From the NCBI GenBank assembly GCA_049583715.1, contig JBAUWJ010000224.1, positions 1-21,875 on the forward strand: 21,875 bases of DNA. Reading direction: 5' to 3'. The DNA comes from JAANXG01 sp049583715 (lineage in GTDB: Bacteria; Pseudomonadota; Gammaproteobacteria; Arenicellales; JAANXG01). This document shows positions 1 through 7,397 of the stretch, piece by piece; positions within the stretch are counted from its first letter, which is position 1, and each line of letters opens with the position of its first letter. The notes beneath the pieces were generated by a model. That model ran no database searches. It was not told the DNA's origin and was given only the letters and a program-made list of their open reading frames with translations. The position numbers and the translations under genes were made by a program.

Positions 1-18
1 GAGTGCCCCACATGGACC

Positions 19-107
19 GGGGGTGGTCTTTGTCGACACGCCGCAAGTACCTCCATGTAGGCTCGCTCTCGGCTCCTGCCTCGAGACGGTCGACAAAGAC
101 CGCCCCC
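19..107. repeat. Inverted repeat with 19-bp arms at window start
   Basis: The arms GGGGGTGGTCTTTGTCGAC (19-37) and GTCGACAAAGACCGCCCCC (89-107) are inverted copies with one mismatch. They flank about 50 bases containing no credible gene. This could form a long stem-loop or be one unit of a dispersed intergenic repeat, part of which may lie before the window. No second copy was seen in this window. It lies well downstream of the lpxH stop on the minus strand. Confidence 0.6.
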
Positions 108-358
108 GCTTCATGCCCACACGCCGCTCCCTGCGTTTGGGAGTGGGGTGGCATCAGGATCCGGCCCGACCAAAGACTCCGACAGCTTTCAGTCAGCTCC
201 GACAGAGAACCTTGGTTCCCTTCTCCCCCTTGGGGGAGAAGGACAGGATGAGGGGGAAGCGGCGAAGCCGCTTGGATTGCTCTGCGCTTTCCAGCGATCT
301 CCTGCACCCCCTGTTTCCGAAGCGTGCAGGAAATCATTCCGGCGATCGCGGCCTGGGG
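108..358. repeat. Palindrome-rich gap downstream of lpxH
   Basis: This non-coding stretch lies past the 3' end of lpxH (minus strand). It has a perfect 11-bp stem with a two-base loop at 219-242 (CCTTCTCCCCC pairing with GGGGGAGAAGG), followed by an AGGATGAGGGGGA tail. That arrangement matches the CCCTCTCCC/GGGAGAGGG plus AGGGTGAGGG repeats found elsewhere in the window. A second perfect hairpin, AAGCGGC-GAA-GCCGCTT, is at 257-273. Neither has a T tract on the minus-strand side, so neither is a textbook intrinsic terminator, though either could protect the lpxH mRNA 3' end. Confidence 0.6.
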
Positions 359-1075
359 TTACGGCTGTGGATCCAACCGCTGCACGCCGGGCGAGCACCG
401 CAGGACGCTGCTCTGCTCGTACCAGTCCCCGAGCACGATTCGGCGGGTTCCGTTCGGATTGCCGTCGTGTATCGCCGGGCGATGGGTGTGGCCGTGGATC
501 ATCAGACGCACGCCGTATTCGTCGAAGGTCCTCCTGACGGCGCGCTCATTGACGTCCATGATCTCCATGGAGACGCTGTCCTTGTGCTCCCTGCTCTGCG
601 CCCGGGCGGCTTCGGCCATCTGCATGCGATCGGCGATCGACTTGTCCAGGAAGGAGCGCTGCCACGCGGGATCGTCGACGGTGGTGCGAAACTTCTGGTG
701 GGCGACGTCGTCGGTGCACAGAGAGTCTCCGTGCATGAGCAGTACCGGCTCGTCATACAGCTCGATGACGGTCGGATCATCGAGGATTTCGCAGCCGCTG
801 TCCTCAGCGAACCGTTCCCCCACCAGGAAATCACGGTTGCCGCGCATGAAATACACCGGCACGCCGGCTTCCGCCAGCTCGCCGATGCGCCGGACTACGG
901 GCGCGTAGCCGAGGCTGTCGGCGGCGTCGTCGCCGATCCAGTACTCGAACAGATCACCGAGTATGTACAAGGCGTCCGCCTCCCTGGCCTCGCCCCGGAG
1001 CATGTCGAATAACAGCTCGGTGATATGGGGCCGCCGCGGCGTGAGATGGAGGTCCGAAATGAACAGCGTGGTCAT
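359..1075 (-). CDS. lpxH: UDP-2,3-diacylglucosamine diphosphatase (lipid A)
   Basis: This calcineurin-fold metallophosphoesterase of 238 residues is close to the usual LpxH length of about 240. The family hydrolyses UDP-2,3-diacylglucosamine to lipid X and UMP at the inner face of the inner membrane in lipid A synthesis. The metal-site motifs appear in order: SDLHL near residue 7, GDLFE near 41, GNRDF near 79, MHGDS near 114 and HGHTHRP near 195. The start codon overlaps the stop of the upstream cyclophilin gene (ATGA), so the two are almost certainly translated together. Its presence shows an outer membrane with lipid A and argues for a gamma- or betaproteobacterium. No unusual residues were seen. 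Confidence 0.95.
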   Translation of the reverse strand: MTTLFISDLHLTPRRPHITELLFDMLRGEAREADALYILGDLFEYWIGDDAADSLGYAPVVRRIGELAEAGVPVYFMRGNRDFLVGERFAEDSGCEILDDPTVIELYDEPVLLMHGDSLCTDDVAHQKFRTTVDDPAWQRSFLDKSIADRMQMAEAARAQSREHKDSVSMEIMDVNERAVRRTFDEYGVRLMIHGHTHRPAIHDGNPNGTRRIVLGDWYEQSSVLRCSPGVQRLDPQP

Positions 1076-1596
1076 TTCGGCTCCTCGACGGTCACCTCAT
1101 GGACGATGATCTCCTGGAGCGGCACGTAGTGGTATTGATTGACCTTATGCGTCACGACCCCCTCGATGCGCTCGACGACCTCCATGCCGTCCACTACACG
1201 GCCGAAGGCGCAATAGCCGGGCTGCGCCTCGCCGCTGTAGTTCAGCACGTCGTTGTCGCGGGTGTTGATGAAGAACTGGGAGGTCGCGGAATCGGGATCG
1301 TCGGCGACCCGGGCCATGGCGATCGCGCCGCGTTCGTTGCGGATGGCGTGCTCGGCCTCGTTCACGATCGGCGGCCGCGTGGTCTTTTGAATCATGCCCG
1401 GCTCGAATCCTCCGCCCTGGATGACAAAGTTGTCGATCACGCGATGGATCAGGGTGTTGTTGTAGAACCCGTCCCGTACGTACCGCAGGAAGTTCTCCGT
1501 GGTGATCGGCGTTCTGTCGGCGTCGACTTCAACCGTGAAGTTGCCGTGGGTGGTGTGAAACTTGACGGTGGAATAGCGGGGGAGGGAAGTCGACAT
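1072..1596 (-). CDS. ppiB: Cyclophilin-type peptidyl-prolyl cis-trans isomerase
   Basis: A single-domain cyclophilin of 174 residues that catalyses proline cis-trans isomerisation during protein folding. It has no signal peptide, so it should be cytoplasmic (PpiB type). Family signatures are visible: HRVIDNFVIQGGGFEPG near residues 47-63, NERGAIAMAR, and SQFFIN. A frame-open upstream ATG would add ten residues, but the ATG at 1596 is preferred because GAGGAGA lies just upstream of it and the protein then starts as cyclophilins do. It shares ATGA with lpxH; a ppiB-lpxH pairing is common in Gammaproteobacteria. It is divergent from ilvB, with about 290 bases between the starts. Confidence 0.93.
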   Translation of the reverse strand: MSTSLPRYSTVKFHTTHGNFTVEVDADRTPITTENFLRYVRDGFYNNTLIHRVIDNFVIQGGGFEPGMIQKTTRPPIVNEAEHAIRNERGAIAMARVADDPDSATSQFFINTRDNDVLNYSGEAQPGYCAFGRVVDGMEVVERIEGVVTHKVNQYHYVPLQEIIVHEVTVEEPK

Positions 1597-1790
1597 GGTT
1601 CTCCTCGTTCGGGCGCCATTGTCCATTCGAGGACCATTTTATTCAATAGGTATGCGAGGCCCGGTACCCGGTCGGGGTTGGGCGGCAGCGCCGGAGCCTG
1701 GACGGCGTCACGCCGCCTGCTGCGCCTCCCGTCCCCGCGTCGCTGTTTCCATATGCGACCCTTGCCGGCAGGCCAACGACGCCCCCGGTT

Positions 1791-1819
1791 TTGCTTAACC
1801 CAAAGACGACGTTTATACT
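1791..1819 (+). promoter_or_regulatory. Candidate sigma-70 promoter for ilvB
   Basis: TTGCTT (1791-1796) and TATACT (1814-1819) are separated by 17 bases, close to the sigma-70 consensus and optimal spacing. Transcription would start near 1826, about 58 bases before the ilvB GTG. It is the best promoter match I found in the window. Assignment is by motif only. Confidence 0.65.
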
Positions 1820-1828
1820 AGGTTCGAG

Positions 1829-1858
1829 CGCCCATGTCCGGGCGATTTTTGTCTTTTT
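1829..1858 (+). terminator. Terminator-like hairpin in the ilvB leader
   Basis: The stem CGCCC (1829-1833) / GGGCG (1840-1844) with a six-base loop is followed by ATTTTTGTCTTTTT. This has the form of an intrinsic terminator. It lies just after the predicted start of the ilvB transcript and 25 bases before the coding start. No plus-strand gene precedes it, so it would act on the ilvB transcript itself as an attenuator, unless the start lies elsewhere. No branched-chain-rich leader ORF was seen in front of it. Confidence 0.5.
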
Positions 1859-1883
1859 AATCAATTAGTTTCGGGGGACGAAC

Positions 1884-3617
1884 GTGGAATTGAGCGGTGC
1901 GGACATCCTCGTGCGCTGTCTGAAGGACGAGGGCGTCGAACATATCTTCGGCTATCCAGGGGGCGCGGCGCTGCATATATACGATGCGCTCTACAGGCAG
2001 GACGCAGTGAAGCATATCCTGGTACGCCACGAGCAGGGAGCGGCGCACGCCGCCGACGGCTACGCCCGCGCGACCGGCAGGCCCGGTGTCGTGATGGTCA
2101 CGTCCGGACCCGGCATCACCAACGCCGTGACCGGTATCGCCACGGCGTACATGGACTCGATTCCGATGGTCATCATATCCGGCCAGGTCGCCACCCACCT
2201 GATCGGCGACGACGCCTTCCAGGAAGTGGACGCCGTGGGGATCACCCGGCCCTGCGTCAAGCACAACTTTCTGGTCAAGGACGTCCGCGACCTGGCGATG
2301 ACCATGAAGAAGGCGTTCTACCTCGCCACCAGCGGCCGGCCGGGTCCGGTGCTCGTGGATGTGCCCAAGGACGTCACCGCCCACAAGACCGAGTACCTGT
2401 ACCCGACCTCGGTGAACATGCGCTCCTACGCCCCGGTGAGCAAGGGTCATCCCAAGCAGGTCCGGCGCGCCGCCGACCTGCTGGTCGGGGCCAGGCGCCC
2501 GATCATCTACACCGGCGGCGGCGTGGTGACCGCGGGCGCGGAAGAGGCGCTCCGGGAGCTGGTTCGAACACTGGGGTACCCGTGCACCAACACCTTGATG
2601 GGCCTCGGCGCCTATCCCGCCGGCGATCCGCTCTTCCTCGGGATGCTGGGGATGCACGGCACCTACGAGGCCAACATGGCCATGCATGGCTGCGACGTCA
2701 TGCTCGCCGTCGGGGCCAGGTTCGACGACCGCGTGACGGGGGATCTGACCAAGTTCTCGCCGGGCGCGAAGATCATTCACGTGGATATCGATCCTTCCTC
2801 CATCAGCAAGAACGTGCGCACCGACGTGCCCATCGTGGGTGACGCCAAGCGGGTGCTTGCCGATCTGGTGGCGGACATCAAGGCGCGTGAGGACAAGCCG
2901 GACGAAAAAGCCATCAAGCAGTGGTGGGACCAGATCAACGAGTGGCGGCGAGTCAACAGCCTCGCCTATGACCACGATTCCGAGCTCATCAAGCCGCAGG
3001 CCGTGGTGGAGGCGCTCTACTCGATCACGGGCGGCGACGCCTACGTGACGTCGGACGTCGGCCAGCACCAGATGTGGGCGGCCCAGTTCTACGGCTTCGA
3101 CAGGACCCGTCGCTGGATCAACTCGGGGGGGCTCGGCACCATGGGGTTCGGCCTGCCGGCGGCCATGGGCGTGCAGATCGCGTACCCCGACGACACGGTG
3201 GTCTGCATTACCGGTGAAGCCAGCATCATCATGTGCATCCAGGAGTTGTCCACCTGCCGGCAGTACGACCTGCCGATCAAGATCGTCAACCTCAACAACC
3301 GGTACATGGGCATGGTGCGCCAGTGGCAGGAGTTCTTCTACGATCGCCGCTACGCCCATTCCTACATGGACGCCCTGCCGGACTTCGTCGCCCTTGCCGA
3401 GGCCTTCGGGCACTCGGGAATGAGGATCGAGAAGCCCGGCGACGTGGAAGGGGCGCTTCGCGAGGCCATGGCCATGAAGGACCAGCTCGTCTTCCTCGAT
3501 TTCATCACCGACCAGACCGAGAACGTCTACCCGATGATCGCGGCCGGCGCCGGCCACAACGAGATGCACCTGAATCCGGGCGTCGGCGCGCCGCCCCAGG
3601 AACGGGAACTGGCCTGA
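1884..3617 (+). CDS. ilvB: Acetolactate synthase, large (catalytic) subunit
   Basis: A thiamine diphosphate enzyme of 577 residues that makes 2-acetolactate or 2-aceto-2-hydroxybutyrate, the first common step of valine, leucine and isoleucine synthesis. The cofactor-activating glutamate is E50 in RHEQGAAHAADGYAR. The cofactor motif runs from G444-E445-A446-S447 to N471-N472; the usual Asp after the Gly is Glu here, a variant I recall from betaproteobacterial enzymes, so probably not a defect. The GTG start at 1884 has GGGGGA just upstream. The small subunit follows after two bases, forming the ilvBN holoenzyme. A sigma-70-like promoter and a terminator-like hairpin precede the gene, suggesting transcriptional control. 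Confidence 0.96.
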   Translation: MELSGADILVRCLKDEGVEHIFGYPGGAALHIYDALYRQDAVKHILVRHEQGAAHAADGYARATGRPGVVMVTSGPGITNAVTGIATAYMDSIPMVIISGQVATHLIGDDAFQEVDAVGITRPCVKHNFLVKDVRDLAMTMKKAFYLATSGRPGPVLVDVPKDVTAHKTEYLYPTSVNMRSYAPVSKGHPKQVRRAADLLVGARRPIIYTGGGVVTAGAEEALRELVRTLGYPCTNTLMGLGAYPAGDPLFLGMLGMHGTYEANMAMHGCDVMLAVGARFDDRVTGDLTKFSPGAKIIHVDIDPSSISKNVRTDVPIVGDAKRVLADLVADIKAREDKPDEKAIKQWWDQINEWRRVNSLAYDHDSELIKPQAVVEALYSITGGDAYVTSDVGQHQMWAAQFYGFDRTRRWINSGGLGTMGFGLPAAMGVQIAYPDDTVVCITGEASIIMCIQELSTCRQYDLPIKIVNLNNRYMGMVRQWQEFFYDRRYAHSYMDALPDFVALAEAFGHSGMRIEKPGDVEGALREAMAMKDQLVFLDFITDQTENVYPMIAAGAGHNEMHLNPGVGAPPQERELA

Positions 3618-3619
3618 CG

Positions 3620-4111
3620 ATGCGACATATCATTTCTCTCCTGCTCGAGAACGAAGCAGGCGCTCTGTCGCGCGTGGCCGGTTTGTTCTCGGCCCGGGGC
3701 TACAACATCGAATCCCTGACCGTGGCGCCGACGGACGACCATTCCCTGTCGCGCATGACCATTACCACCTCGGGCTCGGACGAGGTCATCGAGCAGATCA
3801 CCAAGCAGCTCAACAAGCTGGTGGACGTGGTGAAGCTGCAGGACCTCACCGAGGGCGCCCACATCGAGAGGGAGCTGATGCTGGTCAAGGTCAGGGCCGT
3901 GGATCAGGCGAGGGAGGAAGTCAAGCGTCTGGTGGAAATCTTCCGGGGCCGGATTATCGACGTGACGAACTCGACCTACACGCTGGAGCTGACCGGCACG
4001 GTGGAGAAGCTCGACGCCTTCGTGAAGGCCCTGGAGATCACCGAGATCATCGAGGTCGTGCGCTCGGGCGGCACGGGCATTGCGCGCGGGGATCGGGCGT
4101 TGACGGTTTAA
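3620..4111 (+). CDS. ilvN: Acetolactate synthase, small (regulatory) subunit
   Basis: The 163-residue regulatory subunit begins with an ACT domain (about residues 1-76; MRHIISLLLENEAGALSRV and the GYNIESLTV turn are typical) followed by the C-terminal AHAS small-subunit domain. It stimulates the catalytic subunit and carries valine feedback inhibition. The length fits the IlvN/IlvH family of about 160. The start ATG lies two bases after the ilvB stop, so expression is coupled. The gene ends at a strong hairpin and a block of intergenic repeats that separates it from ilvC. Confidence 0.96.
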   Translation: MRHIISLLLENEAGALSRVAGLFSARGYNIESLTVAPTDDHSLSRMTITTSGSDEVIEQITKQLNKLVDVVKLQDLTEGAHIERELMLVKVRAVDQAREEVKRLVEIFRGRIIDVTNSTYTLELTGTVEKLDAFVKALEITEIIEVVRSGGTGIARGDRALTV

Positions 4112-4120
4112 AATTCCGTC

Positions 4121-4151
4121 GCGCCGCCGGAGGTTTCCCTCCGGCGGGCGC
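4121..4151. repeat. Strong GC hairpin after ilvN
   Basis: GCGCCGCCGGAGG (4121-4133) pairs with CCTCCGGCGGGCGC (4138-4151) across a four-base loop with one bulged G. It begins ten bases after the ilvN stop. No T tract follows on either strand, so I do not call it an intrinsic terminator. It could stabilise the ilvBN mRNA end or cause polar expression of ilvC. Confidence 0.6.
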
Positions 4152-4200
4152 CAGTACGGGCAGTACCACGAACCCGGCGCGATCTCGAATCGAAGGATTC

Positions 4201-4339
4201 CCCTTTCCCGGAGGGAGAGGGGGCTTTCATTCCCTCTCCCGCTGGCGGGAGAGGGCCAGGGTGAGGGCAATGGAATGTAGCCCCGGCACGATCCGTTTGG
4301 TACGCACGCGTACTTGGAACCGGGAAGGGCGAACATGCG
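4201..4339 (+). repeat. Dispersed intergenic repeat, copy 1 (uninterrupted)
   Basis: The unit holds two CCCTCTCCC/GGGAGAGGG-type palindromes (the perfect one at 4232-4255 around GCTGGC), an AGGGTGAGGGCAATGGAA box, and a conserved tail reading GTAGCCCCGGCACGATCCG, TTTGGTACGCACGCGTACTT and ACCGGGAAGGGCGAACATGCG. The same order recurs at 20409-20544 plus 20671-20696, where it is interrupted by a miniature element. A smaller palindrome, CCCTCTCCGAGAGGG, follows at 4367-4381. These repeats fill most of the 360-base gap between ilvN and ilvC; no gene was seen there. Confidence 0.75.
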
Positions 4340-4471
4340 TCCTCAGGCGCTGCCTTCTCAATGCAACCCTCTCCGAGAGGGAAAGACGGCTCTCGTGCCT
4401 TTCTCCTGAAAGCGGGACAATACCGGGCTGACGGCCCGACCAACATTCAAGACAGCGGATACTTTACAGCC

Positions 4472-5488
4472 ATGCAAGTTTATTACGACAAAGATGCAGA
4501 TCCCTCCATCATCGGCGAACGCAAGGTCGCGATCATCGGCTACGGCTCCCAGGGCCACGCCCACGCCAACAACCTCAAGGACAGCGGTGTGGACGTGGTG
4601 GTGGGGCTTCGCGAGGGCTCCGAATCGCGTTCCAAGGCCACCCGGGCGGGATTGAAGGTCGCCGAGGTGCCGGAAGCCGTCGCCGGCGCGGACGTGGTCA
4701 TGATGCTGACGCCGGACGAGCTGCAGTCGAAGATCTACGGCTCGCAGGTCGAGCCCAACATGAAGCAGGGAGCGGCCCTGGCGTTCGCCCATGGGTTCAA
4801 CATTCACTTCGGCTTCATATCGCCGCGCGTGGACATGGACGTGTTCATGGTGGCACCCAAGGGCCCCGGACACCTGGTGCGCTCGACCTTCACCCAGGGC
4901 GGCGGCGTGCCCTGCCTGATCGCCATCCAACAGGACGCCAGCGGCAAGGCCAAGGCGGCCGCCCTGTCCTACGCCTCCGCCATCGGCGGCGGGCGCGCCG
5001 GGGTCATCGAGACCAGCTTCCGCGAGGAGACGGAGACGGATCTGTTCGGCGAGCAGACAGTGCTCTGCGGCGGCCTGACAGCCCTGATCGAGGCCGGTTT
5101 CGACACCCTGGTGGAGGCGGGTTATGCCCCGGAGATGGCGTATTTCGAATGCCTGCATGAGACCAAGCTGATCGTCGACCTTCTCTACGAAGGCGGTATC
5201 GCGAACATGCGCTATTCGATCTCCAACACCGCCGAGTACGGTGACCTGACGCGGGGTCCCCGGATCGTTACCGACCAGACCCGGGCCACCATGAAGCAGA
5301 TCCTGTCGGAGATCCAGAGCGGCCAGTTCGCGAAGGAGTGGATGGACGAGAACGCCGCGGGCCAGCCGAAGTTCCGGAAGCTGCGCGAAGAGGCGGCGAA
5401 GCATCAGGTCGAGGAGGTGGGCGCCCGCCTGCGCGACATGATGCCCTGGATCAAGGCCTCGCGCGTCGTCGACAAGTCGGTCAACTGA
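4472..5488 (+). CDS. ilvC: Ketol-acid reductoisomerase (class I)
   Basis: A class I (short) enzyme of 338 residues that isomerises and reduces 2-acetolactate to 2,3-dihydroxyisovalerate using NADPH and Mg2+. The Rossmann motif GYGSQGHAHANNLKDSG starts near residue 25. The metal-site region ETETDLFGEQTVLCGG and the C-terminal knotted domain (YEGGIANMRYSISNTAEYG) are present. The frame is open further upstream to an ATG at 4361, but that extension runs through repeat sequence and does not resemble the family, so 4472 (MQVYYDKDAD) is the start. The Shine-Dalgarno is weak (AGCGGA). psd starts 16 bases after the stop, so ilvC-psd-pssA are probably co-transcribed. Confidence 0.97.
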   Translation: MQVYYDKDADPSIIGERKVAIIGYGSQGHAHANNLKDSGVDVVVGLREGSESRSKATRAGLKVAEVPEAVAGADVVMMLTPDELQSKIYGSQVEPNMKQGAALAFAHGFNIHFGFISPRVDMDVFMVAPKGPGHLVRSTFTQGGGVPCLIAIQQDASGKAKAAALSYASAIGGGRAGVIETSFREETETDLFGEQTVLCGGLTALIEAGFDTLVEAGYAPEMAYFECLHETKLIVDLLYEGGIANMRYSISNTAEYGDLTRGPRIVTDQTRATMKQILSEIQSGQFAKEWMDENAAGQPKFRKLREEAAKHQVEEVGARLRDMMPWIKASRVVDKSVN

Positions 5489-5504
5489 TCGAGGGCAGGC
5501 CCGG

Positions 5505-6167
5505 ATGGGCACACGTCATCCGATCCTGGCCCGGGAGGGCTGGGCTCACAGTGCTGTCGCCGCCGTACTGGCGGTTCTGGCCACGTGGCTGGCACCGTGG
5601 TGGCTGTGGCTGCCGGCGTGGGCGGTGCTGGTCTTCGTGCTGCAGTTCTTCCGGGACCCGGAGCGCGTCCCGCCGTCCGGGCCGGACCTGGTCCTGTCGC
5701 CGGCGGACGGCAAGGTGGTGTTCGCCGGCAAGGCGACCGACCCTTATCTCGACCGGGAAAGCTTCAAGATCAGCGTCTTCATGGATGTCTTCTCCGTGCA
5801 CTCGAACCGCTCGCCCGTAGAGGGTACGGTCGAGGACGCATGGTACGCGCCCGGCAAGTTCCTCAACGCGGCCCTGGACAAGTCCTCCGAGCTCAACGAG
5901 CGCAAGGCCCTGTGGATACGCGATCCGGAGGGCCGCGACGTGACCGTGGTCCAGGTGGCCGGACTGGTCGCGAGGCGTATACTGTGCTATGTGGAAAAAG
6001 GCGACACGCTGGAGAGGGGGCAGCGCTACGGCTTCATTCGCTTCGGCTCGCGCGTTGACGTTCATCTCCCCCCCGGCGACTTCGAGCCCGGGGTTGCCCT
6101 GGGTGACAAGCTGAGTGCCGGCACCAGCGTGATCGGTCGATTCCAGTCCGGAAAACGCCATGAATGA
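5505..6167 (+). CDS. psd: Phosphatidylserine decarboxylase proenzyme (short type)
   Basis: A 220-residue pyruvoyl enzyme converting phosphatidylserine to phosphatidylethanolamine at the inner membrane. Two hydrophobic stretches near residues 17-47 anchor it. The self-cleavage site is G181-S182 in RFGSRVDVHLP; Ser182 would become the pyruvoyl group of the alpha chain, as in the short PSD-A family. SPADGK (65-70) and the FMDVFSVHSNRSPVEG region are also typical. The ATG at 5505 is preceded by GAGGGCAGG. The 3' end overlaps pssA by eight bases, so synthase and decarboxylase are coupled. It is much shorter than the E. coli-type Psd. Confidence 0.94.
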   Translation: MGTRHPILAREGWAHSAVAAVLAVLATWLAPWWLWLPAWAVLVFVLQFFRDPERVPPSGPDLVLSPADGKVVFAGKATDPYLDRESFKISVFMDVFSVHSNRSPVEGTVEDAWYAPGKFLNAALDKSSELNERKALWIRDPEGRDVTVVQVAGLVARRILCYVEKGDTLERGQRYGFIRFGSRVDVHLPPGDFEPGVALGDKLSAGTSVIGRFQSGKRHE

Positions 6168-6945
6168 TCATCAAGAGCATCTGGAGCATACCGGTGAGAA
6201 GACCCGGGTCGCCCGGCGATCGATCTATTTCCTTCCGAACCTGATCACCACCGCGGCCCTGTATTTCGGGTTCTTCGCCATCGTGCAGGCCACCAAGGGC
6301 AGGTTCGAGCTGGCGGCGAGTGCGGTCTTCGCCGCCATGGTGCTGGACGCGCTGGACGGACGGGTAGCCCGCCTGACCAAGACGACCAGCGACTTCGGCG
6401 CCGAGTACGACAGCCTCTCCGATGTGATCGCCTTCGGCCTGGCCCCCGCCCTGGTGGTTTACGACTGGGCGCTGTACTCCATGAACAAGCTGGGCTGGCT
6501 GGTGGCGTTCATCTACGTCGCCTGCACGGCCCTGCGGCTTGCCCGGTTCAATACCCGCACGGTCATGGACAAGCGCTATTTCCAGGGCCTGCCGAGCCCC
6601 GCCGGCGCGGCCGTGCTGGCCTCCTGGGTGTGGGTGAGCCAGTCCTACGGCTTCGACGTGTCGTATCTGCGCTACGTGACCTGGCTGCTGACACTGCTCG
6701 TCGCCGGCGCCATGGTGAGCAACATCAAGTTCCGGAGCTTCAAGGACATGGATCTCAAGGGACGGGTCCCTTTCTTTGCCCTGTTGCCCGTCGTGCTGTT
6801 CTTCGTGCTGCTGGCTTTCGACGCCCCGCTGGTGTTGTTCGTGATCTTCTTCGCGTACTTCGTCTCCGGGCCGTTCCTCAGGGCCCTGCGCGTGCGCAAG
6901 ATCCGCCGGCGACGCAAGCGTATACAGGGCGCGCATGGCAGTTGA
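6160..6945 (+). CDS. pssA: CDP-diacylglycerol-serine O-phosphatidyltransferase
   Basis: An integral membrane phosphatidylserine synthase of 261 residues in the CDP-alcohol phosphotransferase family. The signature DG-x2-AR-x8-G-x3-D-x3-D is complete: D66, G67, A70, R71, G80, D84, D88. Several hydrophobic segments follow (for example about 102-117, 147-160, 171-187 and two more after 205), and the C-terminus is very basic (RKIRRRRKR). It supplies the substrate for the psd product encoded just upstream, with which it overlaps by eight bases. The membrane-type family distinguishes it from the unrelated E. coli PssA of the phospholipase D family. Confidence 0.95.
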   Translation: MNDHQEHLEHTGEKTRVARRSIYFLPNLITTAALYFGFFAIVQATKGRFELAASAVFAAMVLDALDGRVARLTKTTSDFGAEYDSLSDVIAFGLAPALVVYDWALYSMNKLGWLVAFIYVACTALRLARFNTRTVMDKRYFQGLPSPAGAAVLASWVWVSQSYGFDVSYLRYVTWLLTLLVAGAMVSNIKFRSFKDMDLKGRVPFFALLPVVLFFVLLAFDAPLVLFVIFFAYFVSGPFLRALRVRKIRRRRKRIQGAHGS

Positions 6946-6977
6946 GATGAGCGCCGGGGTCGGTGCCCATGATGCAG

Positions 6978-7120
6978 GTCGGCATTCATGCCGACAGCAA
7001 CGTCCGGGGCGGTACGAGCATCGTCGGGATGAATCCCGACCCACAGGTGCCATGGTTCGCTGAGGTGAGTTGGGATTACGCTCGGGCGTTGATGCGGACG
7101 TCGGGGTGAATCCCGGCCCA
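6978..7120. repeat. Three small palindromes of the GTCGGGATGAATCCCGAC family
   Basis: The copies are GTCGGCATTCATGCCGAC (6978-6995; 7-bp arms), GTCGGGATGAATCCCGAC (7023-7040; 8-bp arms) and GTCGGGGTGAATCCCGGC (7100-7117). The last two are followed by the same CCACRG. Related copies lie at 10384-10440. They fill the first part of the gap between pssA and the leuA leader. They look like REP-type elements: compact, palindromic, intergenic and varying by compensatory changes in the stem. Confidence 0.7.
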
Positions 7121-7204
7121 CGGCGTACCCCGGGTCGGAACGGGCGCGCGAAATTGCCCTTTTCGGGTTGCAATGGCCCGGATTATGGGCATAAACTCGG
7201 TTTC

Positions 7205-7294
7205 ATGGTGAAAGGCAGCCATCCTACTTCGAGCCTTCAAGCCCCGCTTCCGACGGGCGTGACCCTGCTCGCGCTCCTGTTGCTGCGCCGCTAG
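7205..7294 (+). CDS. leuL: Leucine-rich leader peptide upstream of leuA
   Basis: A 29-residue ORF reading MVKGSHPTSSLQAPLPTG then VTLLALLLLRR. Six of seven consecutive residues are leucine (LLALLLL), just before the stop and about 100 bases upstream of leuA. This is the expected design of an attenuation leader peptide, where ribosome stalling at leucine codons during starvation changes downstream RNA folding. Codons used for the run are CTG, CTC, CTC, CTG, TTG and CTG. A weak promoter candidate lies directly upstream (TTGCAA at 7168 and TAAACT at 7192). The evidence is composition, position and the hairpins that follow. Confidence 0.72.
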   Translation: MVKGSHPTSSLQAPLPTGVTLLALLLLRR

Positions 7295-7380
7295 GCGCAA
7301 TCTAACTCGACCTCAAAACTCCCCATACGATTTCCCCGAACCCGCCGCCGAGCCGGTGGGTGACGACAACAGTTTTCGAG
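7284..7380 (+). promoter_or_regulatory. Probable leuA attenuator / RNA switch region
   Basis: Three nested structures follow the leucine codons. A perfect hairpin TGCGCC-GCTA-GGCGCA (7284-7299) covers the leader stop codon. An 8-bp stem ACCCGCCG/CGGTGGGT (7340-7361, one G-T pair) lies downstream. CTCAAAACT (7312-7320) can pair with AGTTTTCGAG (7371-7380) around that stem, with one bulge. The only T run after the GC stem is TTTT at 7373-7376, so the terminator arm is weak or unconventional. The leuA Shine-Dalgarno lies just beyond at 7383-7390, so translational control is also possible. Confidence 0.5.
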
Positions 7381-7397
7381 CAGGCAGGAGTACGGCC

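Noticed and set aside
3207..3240. Inactivated acetolactate synthase
   Set aside because: All other catalytic regions and the ilvN partner are intact, and Glu for Asp is a conservative change I recall in related enzymes.
1857..3569. 570-codon open frame antisense to ilvB
   Set aside because: Composition (His, Val, Gly, Arg-rich, no motifs) is that of a high-GC shadow frame; ilvB on the other strand is unambiguous.
4121..4151. Intrinsic terminator after ilvN
   Set aside because: The stem is strong but neither strand has a T tract next to it.
4361..4471. 37-residue N-terminal extension of ilvC
   Set aside because: It would translate repeat DNA, and class I ketol-acid reductoisomerases begin at the MQVYYDKDAD-type start.
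6034..7173. 379-codon minus-strand open frame opposite pssA and its downstream gap
   Set aside because: It crosses the REP palindromes and is rich in Gln, His and Arg without motifs; it is a shadow of pssA.
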